Shown: in pieces, positions 7,761 through 15,777 of the stretch | How positions within the stretch are numbered: the stretch's first letter is position 1 | Layout of the letters: the number at the start of each line of letters is the position of its first letter | Source of the DNA: Gudongella sp964604145 | GTDB taxonomy: Bacteria; Bacillota; Clostridia; Tissierellales; Tissierellaceae | DNA length: 24,110 bases | Reading direction: 5' to 3' | NCBI GenBank assembly: GCA_964604145.1 | Contig: CAZRXS010000020.1 | Span: 1-24,110, forward strand | Notes under the pieces: generated by a model | Database searches by the model: none | What the model was told of the DNA's origin: nothing | Seen by the model: only the letters and a program-made list of their open reading frames with translations | Translations under genes and position numbers: made by a program

Positions 7761-7785
7761 AAAGCTCCAAGAAATTGGAGCTTTT
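7761..7785 (+). terminator. Terminator after the selenoprotein gene
   Basis: AAAGCTCCAA, GAAA tetraloop, TTGGAGCTTTT: a 10-bp stem ending in a T-run, five bases after the TAA. Confidence 0.9.
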
Positions 7786-7870
7786 AATATTTCCTTTAAA
7801 ATTATTAAAAGATATTAAAACAATATATTCGCACAATATTTGTAAATCACTAGCATGAGAATTTAGTCAG

Positions 7871-7879
7871 TGGTATAAT
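7871..7879 (+). promoter_or_regulatory. Extended -10 promoter for the DUF134-mrp-ftsH unit
   Basis: TGG-TATAAT is an ideal extended -10. The predicted start point (about 7886) leaves a leader of about 17 bases before TTG 7903. No clear -35 is seen. Confidence 0.7.
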
Positions 7880-7902
7880 ATAGCATTGTGGGGGTGAATT
7901 AC

Positions 7903-8295
7903 TTGGCACGACCAATGAAAGAAAGAAGAGTTTGCTGTCTTCCTGAAACTGATCTCTTTGGACCTCTTAACAGAAGAGCTTTTAATGATGTTGAAATTCT
8001 TATGAGTGTTGAAGAATATGAGACTATTAGACTTATAGATAAAGAAGGTCTTATGCAGGAAGAGTGTGCAGAGAGAATGGATGTAGCAAGAACAACTGTC
8101 CAAAGAATATACATTAGTGCAAGAAAAAAAATTGCAGATGCAATAGTTGATGGTAAAATTTTAAAAATTGAAGGCGGGTCATATAAGCTTTGTGAAGAAG
8201 ACTGTGACAGAGAATACTTTTTGTGCAGAAGAGGCCATGGACAAAGGCAATTTAGAAATAGACGTAAGAGGTTTGGAGAAAATAATGACAAATAA
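7903..8295 (+). CDS. DUF134 (UPF0251) putative DNA-binding protein
   Basis: The family normally begins MARPxKxRxV; here TTG 7903 gives exactly (M)ARPMKERRVCCLPE, with GGGGGTGA just upstream, so I take TTG 7903 over GTG 7888. Residues about 40-85 form a sigma-factor-like helix-turn-helix (QEECAERMDVARTTVQRIYISARKKIADAI). The tail is cysteine-rich (CEEDCDREYFLC, and CC near the N terminus), which could bind metal or an Fe-S cluster. DUF134 genes are often found near Mrp/NifX-type genes; here mrp starts 24 bases downstream. No target or ligand can be read from sequence, so a role as regulator of iron-sulfur functions is inference only. Confidence 0.9.
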   Translation: MARPMKERRVCCLPETDLFGPLNRRAFNDVEILMSVEEYETIRLIDKEGLMQEECAERMDVARTTVQRIYISARKKIADAIVDGKILKIEGGSYKLCEEDCDREYFLCRRGHGQRQFRNRRKRFGENNDK

Positions 8296-8318
8296 TTTAG
8301 AAAGAAGGCGCATTGTAA

Positions 8319-9146
8319 ATGAGTAAAGCATATGAGGAAGCCAGCAACACTTATGGGGAAAATAGCAATGAAAAGAAGGATGAAAAATTTGATTTTTCTA
8401 TAAAACTAAATGAAAATAGCTCAGTAAAAAAAGTAATTGGAATAGTTAGTGGAAAAGGTGGAGTGGGCAAATCTCTTATTACATCTATGCTAGCTGTAAA
8501 CGCTAATCAAAAGGGCTTTAAAACTGGAATCCTGGATGCGGATATTACAGGACCTTCAATTCCAAAAACATTTGGAATGCATGGAAGAGCTTTATCAAAA
8601 GGTAAAGCTTTGATGCCTAAGATTAGTGATACTGGGATTAAGATAATGTCTGTAAATCTTATATTAGAAAAGGATACAGATCCAGTTATATGGAGAGGAC
8701 CTATAGTTTCCGGAGTTGTAAAGCAATTTTGGACAGATGTTGAGTGGGGAGATATTGATTTTATGTTTGTTGATATGCCTCCTGGAACAGGTGATGTTGC
8801 ATTAACAGTATTTCAATCATTGCCAGTTGATGGAATAGTTATAGTAACTTCACCACAAGAGCTAGTGTCTATGATTGTTACAAAAGCTTCAAATATGGCC
8901 AAAATGATGAATATCCCAATTCTCGGAATCGTTGAAAATATGTCCTACTTAACATGCCCTGATTGTGGAAAGAAAATAAATGTATTTGGAGAAAGTAAAA
9001 TAGAAGAAGTTGCGAAAGAACAAGCAATTGACTTTTTTGTAAGAGTACCCATAGATCCAAATATATCAACAGCTGTTGATAAGGGTTTAATTGAACAATA
9101 TGATGTTAGCGTTTTGGACGATTTGATTGAAAAAATAAGTAAATAA
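8319..9146 (+). CDS. mrp: Mrp/Nbp35-family Fe-S carrier P-loop ATPase
   Basis: A 275-residue cytosolic protein. After a charged N-terminal extension of about 35 residues comes the deviant Walker A GKGGVGKS (45-52), then DADITGPSIPK, the VDMPPGTGD motif, and the CPDC motif (C213, C216) that bridges an Fe-S cluster at the dimer interface. Family members (ApbC/Mrp) bind and hand on [4Fe-4S] clusters to apoproteins. The N-terminal MIP18/DUF59 domain of longer Mrp proteins is absent, as is usual in clostridia. It sits between DUF134 and an ECF S component in one transcription unit. The window encodes Fe-S users, notably NqrF and the NqrD/E cluster. Confidence 0.93.
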   Translation: MSKAYEEASNTYGENSNEKKDEKFDFSIKLNENSSVKKVIGIVSGKGGVGKSLITSMLAVNANQKGFKTGILDADITGPSIPKTFGMHGRALSKGKALMPKISDTGIKIMSVNLILEKDTDPVIWRGPIVSGVVKQFWTDVEWGDIDFMFVDMPPGTGDVALTVFQSLPVDGIVIVTSPQELVSMIVTKASNMAKMMNIPILGIVENMSYLTCPDCGKKINVFGESKIEEVAKEQAIDFFVRVPIDPNISTAVDKGLIEQYDVSVLDDLIEKISK

Positions 9147-9175
9147 GGACATAAATTTTACATCAGGAGGAAAAG

Positions 9176-9697
9176 ATGAAAACAAGAAAAATGGTAATTT
9201 CTGGCTTGCTTATAGCCATAGGGGTATTCTTACCCATAATATTTCATAGTATAAGTATGGGTGGGCAGATATTTTTGCCAATGCATATACCAGTATTAAT
9301 AGCAGGTATGCTGCTAGGTCCTCTATATGGAAGCTTGGTTGGATTAATAACTCCTATGCTAAGCAGTTTTTTTACTGGAATGCCGCCTGTCTTTCCAATG
9401 CTACCGATAATGATTTTTGAGCTTGGAACATATGGTTTGGTATCGGGTTATTTTTCAAAAATGTTTCCTAAGAAGATATTTATTCCATTAATAGCTGCAA
9501 TGATTGATGGTAGAATAACTGCTGGATTAGTAGTATTTGTTTTATCTAGATTTTTTGGAGCTAATATAAAACCATTAATTTTTTTAAAGGGTGCGATTAT
9601 AACTGGATTACCAGGGATAATAATTCAACTGATAATAATACCACCTATTGTTTACGCACTAAGAAAGCATTTAAGGATCTTGGGTCAGGACATGTAG
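9176..9697 (+). CDS. ECF transporter substrate-binding (S) component, membrane protein
   Basis: A 173-residue, very hydrophobic protein with about five or six membrane segments. The segment LPMHIPVLIAGMLLGPLYGSLVG with the following PMLSSF is typical of S components of energy-coupling-factor vitamin transporters, which bind the substrate and use a shared EcfA/A'/T module. The substrate cannot be deduced: I see no riboswitch upstream, and the neighbours (Mrp and FtsH) give no vitamin pathway. ATG 9176 follows CAGGAGG at the right distance, and the spacing to mrp is only 29 bases. A general membrane protein of similar topology is the alternative. Confidence 0.8.
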   Translation: MKTRKMVISGLLIAIGVFLPIIFHSISMGGQIFLPMHIPVLIAGMLLGPLYGSLVGLITPMLSSFFTGMPPVFPMLPIMIFELGTYGLVSGYFSKMFPKKIFIPLIAAMIDGRITAGLVVFVLSRFFGANIKPLIFLKGAIITGLPGIIIQLIIIPPIVYALRKHLRILGQDM

Positions 9698-9739
9698 ACT
9701 TGGCCTTTAATAACTAAGTATTTAGAAGAAGGGGTGTAA

Positions 9740-11575
9740 ATGAATAATTTTAAGAAACCTAAAAAACCCATTCTATATTATTATATAATTGCTATGATAG
9801 TGGTTGTATTGCTTAATGCATTTGTCTTTCCAAGAATGATGAGAGGGAAAGAAGAACAAATAGATTATGGCCAATTTTTAGAAATGGTAGACAATGGAGA
9901 AGTTGAAGTAGTTGAAATAAAAGATAATGATATTTATATAAAGGCAGTTGGTTCTGAAACTGTATATAAGACTGGAACTATGGATGATCCTGATTTGGTA
10001 AGTAGACTTTATTCTTCAGGAGTTGTTTTTTCTAGGGAATTATCTGATACTACACCTACGCTTTTTGGAACAATATTGACCTGGATTATAACAATAGCAA
10101 TTTTTGTGGGGATAGGACAGTTATTTGCAAGGTCTATGCAGAAAAAAATGGGTGGAAGCGATGTATTATCCTTTGGTAAAAGCAATGCAAAAATATATGT
10201 TGAATCAAAGACAGGCAAAACATTTGAAGATGTTGCTGGCCAAGATGAAGCAAAAGAGGCTTTAATAGAAATTGTAGATTTCCTCCACAATCCTGTTAAA
10301 TTTAGGGAGATAGGAGCAAATTTACCCAAGGGAGCTCTTTTAGTAGGGCCTCCAGGGACTGGAAAAACTCTGCTTGCAAGAGCAGTGGCCGGAGAAGCAA
10401 AAGTACCATTCTTTTCAATATCTGGTTCAGAATTTGTTCAGATGTTTGTTGGTATGGGAGCTGCAAAGGTTAGAGACTTATTTAAACAAGCTGAAGAAAA
10501 GGCACCCTGTATCGTATTTATAGATGAAATTGATACAATTGGTAAGAAAAGAGATGGCAGTGGATTTGGTGGTAATGATGAAAGAGAACAAACTCTAAAT
10601 CAACTTTTATCAGAAATGGACGGTTTTGATGGAAAAGAAGGAGTTGTTATACTTGCAGCCACCAATAGACCAGAATCTTTAGACAAGGCTCTATTAAGAC
10701 CAGGTAGATTCGATAGACGAATACCAGTAGAACTGCCAGACAGAGCAGGTCGAGAGGCTATACTAAAAGTTCACGCTAAAAATGTTAAAGTAGAGCCAGA
10801 TTTAAATTACAATGCAATTGCAAGAGCAACAGTAGGTGCATCTGGAGCAGACCTTGCTAATATGATTAATGAAGCTGCTATTCGAGCAGTTAAAATGGGC
10901 AGAGAAAGAGTAAACCAATCAGACTTAGAAGAATCAGTAGAGATTGTTATTGCTGGATACCAAAGGAAAAATTCAGTTATCTCTACAAAGGAAAAGAGAA
11001 TTATTGCATATCATGAAATAGGACATGCTCTAGTTGCTGCTTTACAAACTGATTCTGATCCAGTTCATAAAATAACAATAATTCCTAGAACTTCAGGAGC
11101 ACTTGGCTATACTATGCAAATAGCAGAACAAGATAGCGTTTTAATGAGCAAGGAAGAACTATTTAACAAGATAGTAACTATGACCGGAGGCAGGGCAGCA
11201 GAAGAATTAGTCTTTGGCTCAATTACATCTGGGGCAGCTAATGATATTGAACAGATAACAAAAATTGCAAGGTCTATGGTTACAAGATGGGGTATGAGTG
11301 ATGAATTTGGCATGATGGCACTAGAAACTCAAACTAATCAGTACCTAGGAGGAGACACTTCACTCACATGCTCGGCTGAGACTTCTTCAAGAGTTGACAG
11401 CGAAGTTTTAAAAATTATAAAAACAGCCCATGAAAAAGCAAAAGAAATATTGCTTGAAAATATGGATAAATTAAGAGAATTATCTAATTATTTACTAGAA
11501 ATGGAAACAATAACGGGTGAACAGTTTATGGAAATATTAAACAACGGTAACAACAACAAAGAGAATAGCATTTAG
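9740..11575 (+). CDS. ftsH: ATP-dependent zinc metalloprotease FtsH
   Basis: A 611-residue membrane AAA+ protease that degrades misfolded and regulatory proteins. It has two N-terminal membrane segments (about 10-31 and 110-128) flanking an extracytoplasmic loop, the Walker A motif GPPGTGKT (203-210), Walker B (VFIDEID), a pore-loop/second-helix region with FVGMGAAKVRDLF, and AATNRPE and RPGRFDRR of the second region of homology. The M41 protease domain has HEIGH at 425-429 and the third zinc-ligand region SGAANDIEQ. HEIGH replaces the common HEAGH, and FVGMGAAK replaces FVGVGASR, so this may be a second FtsH paralogue; the HExxH chemistry is preserved. It ends the DUF134-mrp-ECF run; the 42-base gap to the previous gene has no terminator. 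Confidence 0.95.
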   Translation: MNNFKKPKKPILYYYIIAMIVVVLLNAFVFPRMMRGKEEQIDYGQFLEMVDNGEVEVVEIKDNDIYIKAVGSETVYKTGTMDDPDLVSRLYSSGVVFSRELSDTTPTLFGTILTWIITIAIFVGIGQLFARSMQKKMGGSDVLSFGKSNAKIYVESKTGKTFEDVAGQDEAKEALIEIVDFLHNPVKFREIGANLPKGALLVGPPGTGKTLLARAVAGEAKVPFFSISGSEFVQMFVGMGAAKVRDLFKQAEEKAPCIVFIDEIDTIGKKRDGSGFGGNDEREQTLNQLLSEMDGFDGKEGVVILAATNRPESLDKALLRPGRFDRRIPVELPDRAGREAILKVHAKNVKVEPDLNYNAIARATVGASGADLANMINEAAIRAVKMGRERVNQSDLEESVEIVIAGYQRKNSVISTKEKRIIAYHEIGHALVAALQTDSDPVHKITIIPRTSGALGYTMQIAEQDSVLMSKEELFNKIVTMTGGRAAEELVFGSITSGAANDIEQITKIARSMVTRWGMSDEFGMMALETQTNQYLGGDTSLTCSAETSSRVDSEVLKIIKTAHEKAKEILLENMDKLRELSNYLLEMETITGEQFMEILNNGNNNKENSI

Positions 11576-11610
11576 GAGATTATTGAAGAACTATCATTTT
11601 ATATATTTTT

Positions 11611-11679
11611 TCATTCCGAGCATAGCGAGGAATCTTATATTAACAATACACATAAGATCCTTCGTTTCACTCTGGATGA
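11611..11679. repeat. REP-like imperfect inverted repeat
   Basis: Two 28-base arms (11611-11638 and 11652-11679) match as inverted repeats at 21 of 28 positions, around a 13-base AT-rich loop. The arms start TCATTC and TCATCC and end ATCTTAT. The sequence type (TCATTCCGAGC...GAGGAATCTTA) resembles a scattered palindromic repeat I have seen in many bacterial genomes. It lies between the convergent ftsH and selU genes and may also stop transcription. Confidence 0.65.
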
Positions 11680-11714
11680 CAAGAAAGCGACTATTTCAGC
11701 GGCCTAGCATTTAG

Positions 11715-12740
11715 CTATTTTTTTAAAAATTTTTCAATCAGAATATCCGCTGAAATTTCTGGATCAAGATTTTTAATACTGTAGATATAATTCTTTTTAT
11801 TATGTTTATACATTGGGTCGTAGTAATTAAGCATTAGATTTTTTATAACAAAATCATAATTACCAGCTTTTACAAGATTAATATATTTATCAATGGTATT
11901 CTTACCTAGCCGTTTTCTAAGGTGATTAAGGCCTTCTATTAAATCTTTATCGCTGTCATATAAATAATCTGATTTTATGTTTTCTATTCTTTTTTCTATA
12001 GGTGCAGTAATTTCTATATGCTTGCCATTTATAATTTTATCAAATAGGTAATCTGGGATTACAGATTTCCCAATTCTCTTACTTTCACCTTCTGTAAAAA
12101 TTAAGTTTGATTTTCTATTTGAAATAGCCTCAAATATGAGTGATTCAAACATTTTTTGTGAATTGGGCTCACCTAGTCCAACAGAGCCAAGGGTAGAACC
12201 CCTGTGATTGGCACATGCTTCTAGGTCAATTATATCTAGACCTTTTTCTTTTAAAGCTTTTAGAACTTTCGTTTTCCCTGTGCCTGTATTTCCATATAAT
12301 ACCACCAGGCTTATATCCTTTAAAATCTTTTCTAAATTGTCATTTACATAGGCCCTGTAAGCTTTATAACCACCATCCAATTTCAAAGCACTTATTTTAA
12401 GTGAATCTAAAAGAGCTACAAGGCTACTACTTCTAAATCCTCCTCTTGAGCAAAAAAATACTAAGTGTGGATATTTTGATTTTAATTGGAGTATTTGTTT
12501 AAAAAAGTCTGGGAGCCTTTTTGAAATAGCTTCAATACCTAATAGTTTCGCTTTATCAGTTGAATTGTTTACATACTCTATACCAATTTGAGCTCTTTCC
12601 TTATTTGTAAATATGGGGATATTAATAGATCCTGGTATAGTCTCATTTTCGAATTCATCAGGAGTTCTAACGTCAATAATTATGTATTCATCAACTTTCA
12701 TTTTTTCTTTTATTTCTCTATAACTTATAAGAGGATACAT
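11715..12740 (-). CDS. mnmH: tRNA 2-selenouridine synthase (SelU/MnmH)
   Basis: The enzyme replaces sulfur with selenium at the wobble 2-thiouridine of certain tRNAs, using selenophosphate. Residues 1-135 are a rhodanese domain with catalytic Cys97 in CSRGGFRS, at the same position number as in the E. coli enzyme. A P-loop domain follows with GNTGTGKT (150-157) and the family hallmark LEACANHRGSTLG. I take the second ATG (12740) as start: a promoter (TTTACA-N16-TATAAT) would begin transcription near 12757, at the first ATG, and AAAGG lies between the two. Together with the Sec-containing glutaredoxin it shows that the cell makes selenophosphate (SelD elsewhere). It is transcribed against ftsH and divergently from DUF1893. 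Confidence 0.93.
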   Translation of the reverse strand: MYPLISYREIKEKMKVDEYIIIDVRTPDEFENETIPGSINIPIFTNKERAQIGIEYVNNSTDKAKLLGIEAISKRLPDFFKQILQLKSKYPHLVFFCSRGGFRSSSLVALLDSLKISALKLDGGYKAYRAYVNDNLEKILKDISLVVLYGNTGTGKTKVLKALKEKGLDIIDLEACANHRGSTLGSVGLGEPNSQKMFESLIFEAISNRKSNLIFTEGESKRIGKSVIPDYLFDKIINGKHIEITAPIEKRIENIKSDYLYDSDKDLIEGLNHLRKRLGKNTIDKYINLVKAGNYDFVIKNLMLNYYDPMYKHNKKNYIYSIKNLDPEISADILIEKFLKK

Positions 12741-12763
12741 TATCTCAATTCCTTTCATTTTAC

Positions 12764-12791
12764 ATTATATACTTTATTTTCTAGATGTAAA
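12764..12791 (-). promoter_or_regulatory. Promoter of the 2-selenouridine synthase gene
   Basis: On the minus strand TTTACA (12791-12786), a 16-base spacer and TATAAT (12769-12764) give a good sigma-A promoter. The start point near 12757 leaves a leader of about 17 bases. Confidence 0.7.
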
Positions 12792-12879
12792 ATTATTAAG
12801 GATAATCTATTTCATTTCTAGACTTTTTATTGTAATATATAGTAGTATGCAATTTCGAGTACAAAATGGAGGTTAATCA

Positions 12880-13305
12880 ATGAAAGAAGTTATTAATGCT
12901 AAATCAATAATGATAGATAACGGCTATAATTTGGTAGTAGTAAAAGATGAGACTTTATTATTTGCTTCAACTGATAGGGGGATAAAACCTATTTATGATG
13001 TTTATACAAAAAATCCTCAATTATTAAAAGGGGCATATATATCAGACAGAGTAACAGGCAAGGCAGCTGCAATGATACTCTCAAAAGCAAATATTGCTGG
13101 GATTTATACAGATTTAATTAGTGAAGGAGCTGTTAAGATTTTTAAAGACCACAATATTGATGTGGTCTATGATAAAAGAGTAGATTATATATTAAATCGC
13201 GATAAAAGCGGAAGCTGTCCTATAGAAAGTATTTCAAAAGATTTGGAAACAGGAGATATTGTAACTCTTATTTCAAGGATTGAAACTTTTCTAAAATCTT
13301 TATAA
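12880..13305 (+). CDS. DUF1893 domain protein
   Basis: A 141-residue protein recognised as DUF1893 by ISDRVTGKAAAMILSKA, YTDLISEGAVKIF and the C-terminal LNRDKSGSCPIES. The family is related in fold to cytidine deaminases, but I see no complete HAE/PCxxC zinc motif here: only one Cys, in the SCPIE motif. No reaction is known to me. ATG 12880 follows TGGAGG at normal spacing. It is transcribed divergently from selU and convergently with the HerA-like gene. Hypothetical function, firm family. Confidence 0.85.
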   Translation: MKEVINAKSIMIDNGYNLVVVKDETLLFASTDRGIKPIYDVYTKNPQLLKGAYISDRVTGKAAAMILSKANIAGIYTDLISEGAVKIFKDHNIDVVYDKRVDYILNRDKSGSCPIESISKDLETGDIVTLISRIETFLKSL

Positions 13306-13326
13306 AAAATATTACAGCTAACACAT

Positions 13327-13356
13327 AAAGAGCAAAGTCAAAGACCTAGCTCTTTT
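13327..13356. terminator. Bidirectional terminator between convergent genes
   Basis: AAAGAGC (13327-13333) pairs with GCTCTTT (13349-13355), with A-rich and T-rich flanks, between the stops of DUF1893 (+) and the HerA-like gene (-). The loop is 15 bases and the stem short, so moderate confidence. Confidence 0.55.
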
Positions 13357-13362
13357 AAATAT

Positions 13363-14883
13363 TTAAAACATTTTTTTAATATTGCCCAATAATCCTCTGG
13401 CTATACTCCTGCCAAGATCTCCTGTAATGGTAGACATGGTAGTTTTAGCAACCTTATTAAAGGGATTGTTCTTCACAGCTCTCTCTCTTTCTTTTTTTTC
13501 TTTAGCTTTCAACTTTTCTAAGGCAATTCTCTCTTTTTCTTGAAGCTTAGCTTGGACTTCTTCTTCTTTTAACCTTTCAGCTTCTTCTAATGATTGGGAG
13601 ATTTCATCGTACTTTTTGCTGATAATTTCATATGCTGATTCCCTATCAATAGAATTTTCGTATTTATAAAACATAGGTGAATTTGCTATTATAGCATTTC
13701 GTTTTTCTTCAGCTAGGGTACCAATTCGGCTTCTTGGAGGTGAGATTAGAGTTCTTTCTACTCTGCTAGGTTTACCTTCATTATCTAAAAAAGAAACTAA
13801 TGCTTCACCAGTCTTTAAATTGCTTATAACTTCTGCTGTGTCAAAATTTGGGTTAGGTCTAAATGTTTGAGCAGCTGATTTTACTGCTTTTTCATCTCTG
13901 GGAGTATATGCCCTTAGTGCATGTTGAACCCTATTTCCTAATTGGCCAAGAACATTGTCTGGAATATCTATAGGGTTTTGTGTCACAAAAAACACCCCAA
14001 CACCCTTAGATCTTATTAGTCTTACAACTAATTCGATTTTTTCTAAAAGCACTTTAGGCGTATCCTTAAATAGTAAATGCGCTTCATCGAAAAAGAAAAC
14101 CATTTTAGGTTTATCTAGATCACCAACTTCTGGCAGTTCCTCAAACAATTCTGATAGTATCCAAAGTAATAAAGTTGAGTATATTTGAGGTGATTGAAAA
14201 AGCTTTTGAGAATCTAGTATATTTATTATCCCTTTCCCATTAATATCAGTAGTAAATAAATCCATTATATCTAGAGCAGGTTCGCCAAAAAATAGGTTTC
14301 CGCCAGCATCTTCTAATCTCAATAAGGACCTTTGGATTGCGCCTACTGATTGAACTGCGATATTTCCATATTCCAAAGAATATTCTTTAGCATTATCTCC
14401 CAAATACTTTAGCATTGCCCTTAGATCTTTTATATCTAGTAGTAGCCAACCATTTTCATCAGCTACTCTAAAAGCAATATTTAAAACTCCATTTTGTGTG
14501 TCATTTAGATTAAGTAGTTTTGACAATAAAAGGGGGCCCATTTCAGTAATAGAAGTTCTTACAGGGTGACCACATTCTCCATAGACATCCCATAATCTAA
14601 TAGGGAATGTAGAAAACTGAAAATCTTTAAGGCCTATTGTATTGATCCTATTTTGTATAATATCGTTCATAGTAGCAGTTTCAGCAAGGCTAGCAATATC
14701 ACCTTTTACATCTGCAACAAATACAGGGACTCCAATATCACTAAAATATTCAGCCATTACTTTAAGGGTTATCGTCTTTCCAGTTCCGGTAGCTCCTGCT
14801 ATCAATCCATGTCTGTTAGACATTTTCGAGAGGAGCTTGACATGATTCTCTCCTTTTCCTATTATAAAACTAAAATTACCCAT
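13363..14883 (-). CDS. HerA-like/DUF853 P-loop ATPase (YjgR family)
   Basis: A 506-residue ATPase of the HerA-FtsK superfamily. Near the N terminus is the GATGTGKT Walker A (30-37), then VADVKGD, the Walker B MVFFFDEAH (261-269), and a probable arginine finger region (RSKGVGVFFVTQNP, from 291). Residues about 410-480 are a charged coiled coil, and the C terminus (GDLGRSIARGLLGNIKKMF) is basic and amphipathic. Start ATG 14883 has AAGGGAGG 8 bases upstream; the longer frame from 14937 would bury that site. DUF853 proteins are related to DNA-end-resection translocases, but no NurA partner is nearby, so the substrate is unknown. The gene is alone on its strand here. Confidence 0.88.
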   Translation of the reverse strand: MGNFSFIIGKGENHVKLLSKMSNRHGLIAGATGTGKTITLKVMAEYFSDIGVPVFVADVKGDIASLAETATMNDIIQNRINTIGLKDFQFSTFPIRLWDVYGECGHPVRTSITEMGPLLLSKLLNLNDTQNGVLNIAFRVADENGWLLLDIKDLRAMLKYLGDNAKEYSLEYGNIAVQSVGAIQRSLLRLEDAGGNLFFGEPALDIMDLFTTDINGKGIINILDSQKLFQSPQIYSTLLLWILSELFEELPEVGDLDKPKMVFFFDEAHLLFKDTPKVLLEKIELVVRLIRSKGVGVFFVTQNPIDIPDNVLGQLGNRVQHALRAYTPRDEKAVKSAAQTFRPNPNFDTAEVISNLKTGEALVSFLDNEGKPSRVERTLISPPRSRIGTLAEEKRNAIIANSPMFYKYENSIDRESAYEIISKKYDEISQSLEEAERLKEEEVQAKLQEKERIALEKLKAKEKKERERAVKNNPFNKVAKTTMSTITGDLGRSIARGLLGNIKKMF

Positions 14884-14998
14884 CAAAAAAACCTCCCTTC
14901 CTAGATCTATTTTAGTATAATACAGGATTTTAATCAATAAGAAGCTGTTTTTGATTGTATTAATTAATAGAAATTATACTTTTATTTTCAATTATCTT

Positions 14999-15007
14999 TG
15001 TTATAAT
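14999..15007 (+). promoter_or_regulatory. Extended -10 promoter for the thioesterase gene
   Basis: TGT-TATAAT, an extended -10. The predicted start point near 15014 falls at the ribosome binding site GGAGG itself, giving a leader of only about 11 bases before ATG 15025. Confidence 0.6.
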
Positions 15008-15024
15008 CTATTTGGAGGTATTCT

Positions 15025-15771
15025 ATGAGTAAATATTATAAAGAATTTACAATAATGTATTTTGATACAGATAATGATGATTTTATAAGGATAGAAAAAA
15101 TACTAGCATATATGGCTAAAGCATCTACTTGGCACAGCGATACTTTAGGCTTAGGTGTTGGTGAACTTAGAAATAATAATTATGGTTGGATGCTTATTAA
15201 CTGGGAACTTGAAGTAATAAAATATCCTAAAGCAAAAGATACCGTAGAGATAGTTACTTGGACTTCTGGATTTAAAAAGTTTTATGCAAAAAGAGAATTC
15301 CAGATGTTAGATACAAGTGGTAATTTAATTGCAAAAGCATCTTCTCTATGGGTGTTTTTAGATATTTATAAAAGAAGGCCAATTCGAATTCCAAGTGATA
15401 TAATTCAGAAATATTCAATTATTGACCAGAAAAACTTTAATAATTTTTCAAAGATAAAGATAGAAGGAGATTTATTGCTTAAATCTCATGACTTTATGGT
15501 AGTTGAAAATGATCTAGATGAGAATAACCATGTCAATAATATAAAATATATAGAATGGCTATTTTTAGGATTAGCTGAGAAACAAAAAAAATATAGAATA
15601 AAAAAACTTGCTATAAATTATAAAAGGGAATTATTGATAGGGGATTGCCTACATACTGAAGTTATTGAAGCAAAACAAGAGAATAAATTGTATCATAGAA
15701 TATTAACAAAAGAAGAACTTAATGCTGTGGCCATTAGTTTTTGGGAAGAAAAAGAGACTTCTAGATTCTAG
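15025..15771 (+). CDS. Acyl-ACP thioesterase (FatA/FatB family)
   Basis: A 248-residue double-hotdog enzyme that releases free fatty acids from acyl carrier protein. The first hotdog opens YYKEFTIMYFDTDNDDFIRIEKILAYMAKAS with the typical W-H-S-D-x-L-G-L helix (ASTWHSDTLGLG). The second carries the catalytic Asn-His signature DLDENNHVNNIKYIEW (H169). YGWMLINWELEV and WTSGFKKFYAKREF are further family matches. The length fits bacterial members. ATG 15025 follows TTGGAGG. The last four bases overlap the end of the convergent gene, and the shared stop region forms a hairpin. The product chain length cannot be predicted. Confidence 0.92.
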   Translation: MSKYYKEFTIMYFDTDNDDFIRIEKILAYMAKASTWHSDTLGLGVGELRNNNYGWMLINWELEVIKYPKAKDTVEIVTWTSGFKKFYAKREFQMLDTSGNLIAKASSLWVFLDIYKRRPIRIPSDIIQKYSIIDQKNFNNFSKIKIEGDLLLKSHDFMVVENDLDENNHVNNIKYIEWLFLGLAEKQKKYRIKKLAINYKRELLIGDCLHTEVIEAKQENKLYHRILTKEELNAVAISFWEEKETSRF

Positions 15772-15777
15772 AAGTCT
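15755..15777. terminator. Bidirectional terminator formed by overlapping gene ends
   Basis: AGACTTCTAGA, one T, TCTAGAAGTCT is a perfect inverted repeat with A-rich and T-rich flanks. It contains the stop codons of both convergent genes, so both terminate inside the same coding hairpin. Confidence 0.75.

Noticed and set aside
7899..8291. 130-codon ORF antisense to the DUF134 gene
   Set aside because: No ribosome binding site or recognisable protein; it is a frame shadow of a gene with a clear family.
12588..12821. 77-codon plus-strand ORF across the start of the 2-selenouridine synthase gene
   Set aside because: Overlaps a well-supported gene and its promoter on the other strand; no ribosome binding site or family.
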